NCBI GenBank assembly: GCA_964529715.1 | Contig: CAZGXI010000059.1 | Location: forward strand, 1-18,792 | Direction of reading: 5' to 3' | Length of the DNA stretch: 18,792 nt | Source: CAZGXI01 sp964529715 | GTDB lineage: Bacteria; Chloroflexota; Anaerolineae; Aggregatilineales; Ch27 | Part shown: piece by piece, positions 1 through 5,498 of the stretch | Layout of the letters: every line of letters begins with the position of its first letter | Position numbering within the stretch: position 1 is the first letter of the stretch | The notes under the pieces: model-generated | Told to the model about the DNA's origin: nothing | The model's input: the letters and a program-made list of their open reading frames with translations, nothing else | The model's database searches: none | Program-made: the position numbers and the translations under genes

Positions 1-356
1 CACTTGCGTACTGGGCAAGTGAGGCGACAGTCCCCTGCGCCAATTCTTATGGCGTGACCAAGACCGCCGACCGGATCACCCTGGTGCGGGATAACGTGCC
101 GTTGGAGGTGATCGGCGTTGTGCCGAACAAGGTCAAGGCGCGCACGCTGGAGCACCAGCAGAACCTCGCCACGCTACGCGAGATGTACGGCGATCTGGTC
201 TGGTCGGTGATCAATCACCGAGTGCGCTGGGAAGAATGTCCGGCTTATGCCAAGACCATCTTCGCCTACGAGCCGCCGCGCAGCGCGGCAGTGAAGGAAG
301 CGGCGATCTTTGTCGCCATGTTCTGGCGCGCGATGCAAGCGCGGGGGGTGGCGTGA
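1..356 (+). CDS. ParA/Soj-family ATPase, C-terminal part (left-truncated)
   Basis: The reading frame is open from base 3 and has no stop before 354-356, so the gene enters from the left. A GTG at 54 is not the real start, because coding similarity continues upstream of it. Visible are the ParA C-terminal strand and loop IGVVPNKVKART, then a helix, GDLVWSVINHRVRW, and a final APRS-like element (YEPPRSAAVKEAA) typical of Soj/ParA ATPases that partition plasmids and chromosomes. The Walker A and B motifs would lie outside the window. Its stop overlaps a possible ATG at 356 of the next gene, which encodes a ParB-like protein, so the pair reads as a ParA-ParB operon carried by a plasmid or phage. 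What is seen is the C-terminal third only; the family call rests on that. Confidence 0.75.
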   Translation, partial: LAYWASEATVPCANSYGVTKTADRITLVRDNVPLEVIGVVPNKVKARTLEHQQNLATLREMYGDLVWSVINHRVRWEECPAYAKTIFAYEPPRSAAVKEAAIFVAMFWRAMQARGVA

Positions 357-379
357 TGACCGGACGAAAGGGGGAACGC

Positions 380-1273
380 ATGTCCGTGCAGAGCACCATG
401 CCGGACGGCGCAGTGGATGATTACGAAGAAGTGCGGTCAGCTCTGGGACTGGATGCGGAAATTCGCCTGGATGCGCTCCGTCTGGATGGCGGCACGCAGC
501 CCAGGGCCGTGCTCAGTGAGACCGTGATCGCCGATTACGCGGAGGATATGGCGCGCGGCGATCATTTCCCGCCGGTGGACGTGTTCTACGACGGGGCGGA
601 TTACTGGCTGGCGGACGGGTTCCATCGGGTGCACGCGGCCAAACGCGCGGGGATGCAGACTATCCCGGCGGCGATCCGGCAGGGGACGCGGCGCGACGCC
701 GTGCTGTTCAGCGCCGGCGTCAACCGCGCGCACGGGTTCCGGCGCTCGAATGCCGACAAACGGCGGCAGGTGGTTATCCTGCTGGAAGACCCGGAGTGGC
801 GGCAGTGGAGCGACAGCGAGATCGGGAAGCGGTGCGGGGTCAGTCAGCCGTTCGTGGGCAAGCTGCGTGCAGAACTGGCGGCGACTTATAACGATTATAA
901 GTCGCCAGAAGTGCGACAAGGAGCCGACGGGCGCGCGATCAACACGACACAGATCGGCGGACGGAGCGCCGGACGCCCTGCCCGCCGTGACTCGAATGCC
1001 GAGGCGGTGTTCGGCTCCGGCGCTGCGCTGCCCCGTCACGATCCGGCCCTGCGCCCCGACCCGGCGGCGCGCCCGACTCCGCGCTATGTTACCCCTGCCG
1101 ACGGCGTGGACGAACCCGCGCGAGTGGAGACGAACGCAGTGATCTACGACGGGCGCGTAAAACTCGAAACCGACAACGTGCGTCAGGCCGTCGTCCGCTT
1201 CCTGGATGGCGAACCGAACTGGCGCGAGGGCAGGGTCTACGAGGTGACGATCCGGGAGACGGGACGTGGGTGA
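380..1273 (+). CDS. ParB/Srx-domain DNA-binding protein
   Basis: The product is a 297-aa protein with an N-terminal ParB-like nuclease/CTP-binding fold (about residues 25-120). It contains LADGFHRVHAAKRAG (residues 78-91), the counterpart of the GERRxxA box of ParB. A helix-turn-helix follows at residues 144-166 (SDSEIGKRCGVSQPFVGKL). The tail from about 175 is Pro/Arg/Asp-rich and low in complexity. I chose ATG 380 because GGGGG lies five bases upstream; ATG 356, overlapping the parA stop, is an alternative adding eight residues. By context it partners the upstream ParA ATPase in segregation, or acts as a phage regulator of the StrR/ParB type. The gene contains a perfect 12-bp inverted repeat at 880-906. 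Family call good, exact role inferred. Confidence 0.78.
   Translation: MSVQSTMPDGAVDDYEEVRSALGLDAEIRLDALRLDGGTQPRAVLSETVIADYAEDMARGDHFPPVDVFYDGADYWLADGFHRVHAAKRAGMQTIPAAIRQGTRRDAVLFSAGVNRAHGFRRSNADKRRQVVILLEDPEWRQWSDSEIGKRCGVSQPFVGKLRAELAATYNDYKSPEVRQGADGRAINTTQIGGRSAGRPARRDSNAEAVFGSGAALPRHDPALRPDPAARPTPRYVTPADGVDEPARVETNAVIYDGRVKLETDNVRQAVVRFLDGEPNWREGRVYEVTIRETGRG
880..906. repeat. Perfect 12-bp inverted repeat inside the parB-like gene
   Basis: The arms GGCGACTTATAA (880-891) and TTATAAGTCGCC (895-906) are perfect complements around a 3-nt centre. The site is AT-rich compared with its surroundings and codes for ATYNDYKSPE just after the HTH. It could be an autoregulatory operator or a centromere-like (parS-type) site. 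It does not match the classical parS consensus TGTTTCACGTGAAACA. Confidence 0.7.
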
Positions 1274-1505
1274 CCAATGCCCCCACTGCGGGGATGACCT
1301 GATCAATTGGGGAACCTACGAGGAAACCGACGACGCCGGGCGGGTGGTCGCTTACGACCTGTGGGCCTGCGACAACCACGAAACCTGCTCCTACGCGGAG
1401 CGCCGCAACGTCCACTTTGCCGACCCTGTGACGGTCTGGGGCGCGCGGATGGACGGGATCGCCCCCCAGGTCGGCGAGCCGCGCCGTCCGGGAGATGGGC
1501 AGTAG
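1266..1505 (+). CDS. Small zinc-ribbon protein (hypothetical)
   Basis: The ORF encodes 79 aa and starts at GTG 1266, overlapping the parB-like stop by eight bases, which suggests translational coupling. The N-terminus has CPHC (C5, C8), and a second cluster, CDNHETC (C35, H39, C41), follows after about 27 residues. This is the usual spacing of a zinc ribbon that binds one metal ion. The C-terminal 25 residues are Pro/Arg/Gly-rich. No enzymatic motif is visible. Such small ribbons are common in phage early regions. I recognise the fold, not a function. Confidence 0.6.
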   Translation: MGDQCPHCGDDLINWGTYEETDDAGRVVAYDLWACDNHETCSYAERRNVHFADPVTVWGARMDGIAPQVGEPRRPGDGQ

Positions 1506-1568
1506 TCGAGACGAACGTGGGGCGGCGGGGTGGACGTCGCCCCCTGGTGCTGGAGAGGAGGCCGATCA

Positions 1569-2351
1569 ATGAACCGCCAGCAGGGACCCCACTGTATCGA
1601 GTGGACGGATTGGACCTGGAACCCGGTCGGCGGCTGCAAACACGGATGCCGCTGGGAGATGCCCGACGGCACGATTGCCGCCTGCTACGCCGAGCGGGTG
1701 GCCCAGGGCGTGGCCCAGGCGCACTACCCGGACGGCTTCGCCGCGCACACCTGGCGGCCTGGCCTGCTGGACGAACCCCTCGCCGTGCGGACGCCCGCAA
1801 AGATATTCCTGGATTCCATGGCCGATCTGTTCGGCTCGTGGGTGCCGCAGACGCACATCGACCTGGTGCTGGTCACGGTCGCGCGAGCGCACTGGCACAC
1901 CTTCCAGGTACTCACCAAGAACGCGCCGCGCCTGCTTCAATTCAAGGACGATCTGCCGCCAAACCTGTGGGCGGGCGTCTCTATCCCGCCGACGTTTTTC
2001 CGGGGCGAACGCCTGGAACTGCGCCAGCAGGTGAAGATGTTCGCCCGCGCGCTGGACGTGCTGGGACAGCTTCCCGTGCCGGTGCGATGGGTGAGCCTGG
2101 AACCGCTGTCGTTCGACGTGGCCGACCTGCTGCGCGACGCTCCCGTGCAGTGGGCCGTCATCGGGGCGGCCACGCGGGGCGCGAAAGCCTACCAGCCGAA
2201 GCGGGAATGGGTCAAGCGGGTGCTGGACGTGTTGGACGGGCGGCGGATACCGGTGTTCTTCAAGGGCAACCTCGAATGGGAGCCGCGCCGATCAGCGTTC
2301 CCCGACCCGGCGCAGGTGGCCGCGCCGGTCGAGCAGTTGAGTTTGCTGTGA
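1569..2351 (+). CDS. Phage Gp37/Gp68-family protein (DUF5131)
   Basis: The product is 260 aa and opens with the family hallmark IEWTDWTWNPVGGCKHGC (residues 10-27), followed by a third cysteine in AACYAERVA (C39). Later conserved stretches are the TKNAPRL, WAGVS and RWVSLEPL segments, QWAVIGAAT, and a C-terminal PVFFKGNL. All fit the Gp37/Gp68 family of actinophages and other mobile elements. The three cysteines suggest a bound metal or Fe-S cluster, perhaps radical-SAM-like, but the spacing C-x3-C-x11-C is not the canonical CxxxCxxC. Biochemical function is unknown to me. ATG 1569 is chosen because GAGAGGAGG lies 8-16 bases upstream. It sits between other phage-type genes on the same strand. 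Confidence 0.85.
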   Translation: MNRQQGPHCIEWTDWTWNPVGGCKHGCRWEMPDGTIAACYAERVAQGVAQAHYPDGFAAHTWRPGLLDEPLAVRTPAKIFLDSMADLFGSWVPQTHIDLVLVTVARAHWHTFQVLTKNAPRLLQFKDDLPPNLWAGVSIPPTFFRGERLELRQQVKMFARALDVLGQLPVPVRWVSLEPLSFDVADLLRDAPVQWAVIGAATRGAKAYQPKREWVKRVLDVLDGRRIPVFFKGNLEWEPRRSAFPDPAQVAAPVEQLSLL

Positions 2352-2359
2352 GGGCAGCG

Positions 2360-2488
2360 ATGAAACACCGTAAACACACCATCGACGACGTGCTGCGGCA
2401 GTGGCGGCGAAGCCAGGACCGCAGACCGCTCCCGTTCTTCGTGCGGGACTTGCAGCCCCGGCAACTGGCGCTGCTGTGGCGTGCTTGA
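2360..2488 (+). CDS. Small basic protein, 42 aa (hypothetical)
   Basis: A short ORF begins nine bases after the Gp37/Gp68 stop, with ATG at 2360 and a weak AGGGCAG upstream. The product is MKHRKHTIDDVLRQWRRSQD followed by a proline/arginine-rich half ending LALLWRA. It is strongly basic with a possible N-terminal helix (IDDVLRQWRR). No family is recognised. Its placement directly behind a same-strand gene and just before a strong promoter supports it as the last cistron of this unit, but a chance ORF cannot be excluded. Confidence 0.4.
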   Translation: MKHRKHTIDDVLRQWRRSQDRRPLPFFVRDLQPRQLALLWRA

Positions 2489-2514
2489 CGGTTTTCAGCC
2501 TTATGTTTTATAAT
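2485..2514 (+). promoter_or_regulatory. Strong sigma-70-type promoter
   Basis: TTGACG (2485-2490) and a perfect TATAAT (2509-2514) are separated by 18 nt. This is the best-looking vegetative promoter in the window. The -35 box overlaps the stop of the 42-aa ORF. It points toward the small winged-helix gene that starts about 245 nt downstream. Confidence 0.7.
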
Positions 2515-2758
2515 GAGGGTAGTCCGGTACATACGTTCGCAAGAGCGTGTGGCTGGATTTTGCGTTTCGAGCTAGGGAATAACCGGACATGATCTCTATC
2601 CTGGGAACGCAATCCTCGATAGGCCGATCCCTCGGCACATCGGTCAGGCGGCAGTCGGACGCTCTGCGAATGCCGATGCGCGCTAGCCTCCCCGGCTGGA
2701 ATGCGACTGTGTGGTCGCCGGGCGGAACCCCTGCCGCCCGGCCCATCTGGAGGTGGGT
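2515..2758 (+). other. Long 5' leader without a convincing gene
   Basis: About 240 nt separate the promoter at 2485-2514 from the next credible start codon. I see no tRNA and no ORF with a ribosome site. It holds AGTCCGGTACAT near the expected transcription start, the related inverted element ACCGGACAT at 2582-2590, and a hairpin with 8-bp arms CCGGGCGG/CCGCCCGG at 2718-2741 just before the next gene's ribosome site. It may be a regulatory leader or a small RNA. Confidence 0.35.
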
Positions 2759-2953
2759 GTGAGCGCCTTCGAGCGGCAGATCGCCGACGTGGTGCGGGCG
2801 GTGGTGCGGGACACGGGCGCGCCGGCGCGGACGCTGGCTGTCGCGGGTCGGCTGTACCTGTCGGACCGGCAGGTGCGGCGCTACCTGGCGATGCTGGAAG
2901 CGCGGCAGGCCGTTCGCCGGGTGGGGCAGCGGGGCGGCTGGTTGCCAGCCTGA
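2759..2953 (+). CDS. Small winged-helix DNA-binding protein
   Basis: The product is 64 aa. I chose GTG 2759 because GGAGG (2749-2753) lies five bases upstream; an upstream GTG at 2711 has no such site and would put the hairpin at 2718-2741 inside the coding region. The sequence FERQIADVVRAVVRDTG is a first helix, LAVAGRLYLSDRQVRRYLAMLEA is a helix-turn-helix with a recognition helix, and VRRVGQRGGWLPA is a beta-wing. This matches small winged-helix replication or transcription proteins of mobile elements. A clean terminator follows 21 bases after the stop, so it is the last gene of the transcript from the 2485 promoter. Confidence 0.6.
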   Translation: MSAFERQIADVVRAVVRDTGAPARTLAVAGRLYLSDRQVRRYLAMLEARQAVRRVGQRGGWLPA

Positions 2954-2974
2954 GCGTAGTAGATCGGAAACGCG

Positions 2975-3006
2975 AAGCCCGCCGGGATCGTCTCGGCGGG
3001 CTTTTT
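2975..3006 (+). terminator. Rho-independent terminator
   Basis: AGCCCGCCG (2976-2984) pairs perfectly with CGGCGGGCT (2994-3002) around a 9-nt loop, followed by a run of five T at 3002-3006. On the opposite strand the stem is followed by only two T before GC-rich sequence, so it acts rightward. Confidence 0.85.
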
Positions 3007-3012
3007 GCTGAC

Positions 3013-3216
3013 CGTTATTCGCCTTTCCCGTCCGATTCCTTCTCACCGGCGGGCGGTTCCTCGTCGCGGCTGCCTTTGCGACTTGATCGATGCGCGTGCG
3101 GTAAGCCTGTGCCTCCTCGACAGGATTGAGGTCGGCTCGACGAGGGGGCGGACGGTGATGGGCTGGGCCAGACCGTGCTGCTTGATGCTGTCGGCCAGTT
3201 CCGCGAGGGCGATGTG
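3013..3216 (-). pseudogene. ParB remnant, frameshifted and internally deleted
   Basis: Read leftward, 3216-3147 encodes HIALAELADSIKQHGLAQPI followed by TVRP, an unmistakable ParB box I (LAxSIxxHGLxQPIxVRP). In another frame, starting about 3138, comes RADLNPVEEAQAYRTRIDQ, the later ParB box that normally follows the GERRxxA motif. A third frame carries a charged tail ending ESDGKGE and a stop at 3015-3013. The two boxes are in the correct order but out of frame, and the roughly 50 residues that normally separate them, including GERRxxA, are missing. It therefore looks like a decayed ParB gene with an internal deletion, opposite in strand to its neighbours. Chance antisense similarity is unlikely because two separate ParB signatures occur in order. 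Confidence 0.55.
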
Positions 3217-3405
3217 CCGACCATCGAGTGCGCGCTGCGGATCATGGAGCGGCAGAACCGGCTGCTGGACCTGGACGCCCCGGTGCAGTACAAGGTGACG
3301 CTCGTCCCGCTGACGGCGGACGACCTGGCGAAGGCGCGCGACGAGGCGGAGACTTTCGAGCGGGCGCAGCTCGGCGCTGCGCCGGGCCTGCCGCCGGAAA
3401 ACTGA
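3217..3405 (+). pseudogene. Terminase small subunit-like C-terminal fragment
   Basis: The frame is open from 3130 with a possible GTG at 3175. From about 3217 it encodes IECALRIMERQNRLLDLDAP, typical of the C-terminal part of terminase small subunits (ErrakLLGLDAP). It then has PLTADDLAKARDEAETFERA, which closely matches the end of the intact terminase small subunit downstream (VTADDLAAARDEAETWEQSQ). There is no N-terminal helix-turn-helix, and the frame runs backwards into the antisense ParB remnant. It appears to be a tail fragment of a second terminase small gene left by recombination. An intact short protein starting at 3175 is possible but less likely. Confidence 0.5.
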
Positions 3406-3413
3406 TTTCAAAG

Positions 3414-3431
3414 ATGTCCGGTATGTCCGAT
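3414..3431. repeat. Tandem 9-bp repeat ATGTCCGRT
   Basis: ATGTCCGGT (3414-3422) is followed immediately by ATGTCCGAT (3423-3431). The reverse complement of the first copy, ACCGGACAT, is found at 2582-2590, and AGTCCGGTACAT lies next to the promoter at 2485-2514. A shared regulator site is plausible. Confidence 0.45.
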
Positions 3432-3462
3432 ATAGGGGGGTGCGCCCTGTTACGCTGGAAGT

Positions 3463-3487
3463 GCAGCAGGGGTTTTACGCCTGCTGC
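3463..3487. repeat. Inverted repeat upstream of terminase small subunit
   Basis: GCAGCAGG (3463-3470) and CCTGCTGC (3480-3487) are perfect complements around a 9-nt loop. There is no T-run, so it is not a simple terminator. It sits in the 150-nt non-coding stretch between the terminase fragment and the intact terminase small gene. Confidence 0.45.
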
Positions 3488-3514
3488 CGGGAACACCCTG
3501 AGACGGCAGCGGGA

Positions 3515-3555
3515 CCGTTTGAGACGTTTTGGGACACTTTGGGACACGTTTGGAC
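3515..3555. repeat. Imperfect tandem repeats TTTGGGACAC before terS
   Basis: Four near-copies with a period of about 11 bp occur in a row: TTTGAGACG, TTTTGGGACAC, TTTGGGACACG, TTTGGACCG. They end at the terminase small start codon. The location suggests a packaging (pac-like) or regulatory site, which is an inference. Confidence 0.45.
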
Positions 3556-3557
3556 CG

Positions 3558-4028
3558 ATGGCGGACGATCTGAACCCTCTCCTGGACAGCCTGACTGACG
3601 CCGAACTGGAATACGTCTTCGCACGCGCCCGCGTGCTGTCCGACGCCGAAGCCTACCGGCAGGCCGGGATCGCCAAGTCCACCTTCTACCGCTGGACGGA
3701 AGACGAACGCGCCTACCTCAACGAGATCGCCCAGCAGGTGCGCCGGCGGGTGCGGCTGCGCGTGCAGCGCATCCTCGAAGACAAAGCCGAGGACGCGGCG
3801 CGGGTGCTGGTGCAAGGGCTGGACAGCGGCGACGAACGTATCCGGCAGAAGGCCGCCGTCGAAATCCTGGATCGGGCGGTCGGCAAGGCCCCGGAAGAAC
3901 ACCACGTCACGGGTTCACTGGCGGTCGTGACCGCCGACGATCTGGCCGCCGCACGTGACGAGGCGGAGACCTGGGAGCAATCACAGTTTGGTCACCCTAC
4001 CGAAGACGCCGACGCGAGCAGCGAGTAG
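3558..4028 (+). CDS. terS: Phage terminase small subunit
   Basis: The product is 156 aa, the usual size for the family. A helix-turn-helix (SDAEAYRQAGIAKSTFYRW, residues 28-46) would bind the phage packaging site. A central charged helical region (residues 50-110, including IRQKAAVEILDRAVGK) resembles the oligomerisation core. The tail has TADDLAAARDEAETWEQSQFG. It would recognise concatemeric phage DNA and deliver it to the large subunit. ATG 3558 is taken as the start because the HTH fits from there and the tandem repeats end at it, but no good ribosome site is visible. It overlaps the start of the large subunit frame. The C-terminus is nearly repeated in the fragment at 3217-3405. Confidence 0.8.
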   Translation: MADDLNPLLDSLTDAELEYVFARARVLSDAEAYRQAGIAKSTFYRWTEDERAYLNEIAQQVRRRVRLRVQRILEDKAEDAARVLVQGLDSGDERIRQKAAVEILDRAVGKAPEEHHVTGSLAVVTADDLAAARDEAETWEQSQFGHPTEDADASSE

Positions 4029-5498
4029 CGCCCGCGCCACCGGCAGCAGCACGGCCTGGCAGACGCGCGAGTGGCTGAAGTGCAGCTTCTCGCCGCTGTA
4101 CTTCGTGCACACCTACTGCTCGGTCTACGACGCCATCGCGTTGGAGTGGATTCCCTTCCACCTGTGGCCGGACCAGGCGCACGTCCTCAAGACCTTCCAG
4201 CTCAACCGGCTGGTGGTGGTGCTGAAGGCGCGGCAGGTCGGGATGACCTAGCTGGCGCTGTGCTTCGCCCTGTGGCTGATGCTCTTCCACCCGGCGGCGA
4301 CCATTCTCCTCTTTTCGCGGCGCGACGACGAAGCCATCGACCTGCTCGACTTCCGGCTGAAGGGCATCTACCAGCGTCTCCCGGCGTGGATGAAGGCGCG
4401 GGCGGTCGAGGTCAACAGCGCGCACGAGTGGGCGCTGTCGAACGGCAGCCGCGCGATTGCCTTCCCGACCACCGCCGGGGACAGCTACACCGCGACGCTG
4501 GTGATAGGGGATGAATTCGACCTGATCGGCGACCAGGGGCATCTTATCCGCGCGGTCAAGCCAACCATCGACAACGGCGGGCGGATGATCCTGCTCTCGC
4601 GCCCGGACAAGAGCCGCCCGCAGACGGACTTCAAGAACATCTACCGGGCGGCGAAGCAGGGCCTCAACGATTGGGTCAGTGTGTTCCTGTCCTGGCGGGC
4701 GCACCCTGGACGGGATGAAGCCTGGTACGAGGCGCAGCGGCGCGACAGCCTGGCGCGGACCGGCGCGCTGGACGACCTGCACAAGCAGTACCCGGCCACC
4801 GACACCGAGGCGCTGGCAGCGCGGACGTTGGACAAACGTATCGCGCCAGACTGGCTAGAACAGTGCTACGCCGAAGCTGACCCGGTCGTCACGGTCGGCG
4901 TCGATGACGCAGGTCAGAAACTCCCGGAGGGCTTTCCGGCCATTCCGGGCCTGCGCGTCTACCGGCTGCCGCAGCCGGGGCACAGCTACGTGGTCGGCGT
5001 GGACCCGGCAGAAGGCAACCCCACCAGCGACGACAGCGCGCTCGAAGTAATCTGCCGCGAAACGGGCGAACAGGTGGCTGAGTTGGCGGGCAAGTTCCAG
5101 CCCGCCGTCATCGCCGCCCACGCGAACGCAATCGGCACCTTTTATAACCGCGCTGACCTGATGGTTGAGCGGAACGATCACGGCCACGCGGTGCTGCTGT
5201 GGCTGCGCGACAACTCTCGGCTGCGCCGCCTGTGCGGGCGGGATGACCGACCGGGCTGGCACTCGACCAGCCAGGGCAAGATGCTGCTCTACGACGGGGC
5301 GGCGGACGCCTTCCGCGAGCGGGCGACGGTGCTGCACAGCTTCGCCGCGCACGTCCAGTTGTGCAGCATCGAGGGCAGGTCTCTCCGCGCACCGGAAGGG
5401 GAGCACGACGACCTGGCGGATGCTTATGCCCTGGCGCTGGCGGGCTGCACGGTGAGCAGCGGCGCCGTCCCGATTGGGACGCGGAGATTGTGGAATGA
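3955..5498 (+). pseudogene. terL: Terminase large subunit, interrupted by in-frame TAG
   Basis: The motor/nuclease of DNA packaging is readable in one frame except for TAG at 4249-4251. The stop falls directly behind the P-loop-like KARQVGMT; family members carry a tryptophan there (KARQxGxTW), so TGG to TAG is the simplest explanation. After the stop the frame continues with FALWLMLFHPAATILLFSRR, a Walker B LVIGDEFDLI (about 4500), nuclease GVDPAEGN (about 5000) and DDLADAYALALAG (about 5410). The frame does not stop at the portal start but runs to 5721. A neighbouring frame ends DWDAEIVE with TGA 5496-5498 overlapping the portal ATG, which suggests a second lesion, a frameshift near 5465. 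The start is uncertain: GTG 3955 or TTG 3988, both overlapping terS. As written it would not give a working motor unless TAG is suppressed. Confidence 0.8.

Noticed and set aside
437..1306. A 289-codon minus-strand frame opposite the parB-like gene
   Set aside because: No recognisable motif and no ribosome site; the plus strand encodes a clear ParB fold.
1307..2488. A 393-codon plus-strand frame over the Gp37/Gp68 gene
   Set aside because: It is Arg/Pro/Gly-rich and low in complexity. The alternative frame carries the family motifs; only its last 42 codons (from 2360) may be a real small gene.
2515..2758. A tRNA gene downstream of the strong promoter
   Set aside because: No T-arm GTTCRA motif with matching acceptor and anticodon stems could be assembled.
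3228..3557. A 110-residue N-terminal extension of the terminase small subunit in the same frame
   Set aside because: It is Gly/Ala/Arg-rich and overlaps the fragment's own coding frame and the tandem repeats; the family length and HTH position fit the start at 3558.
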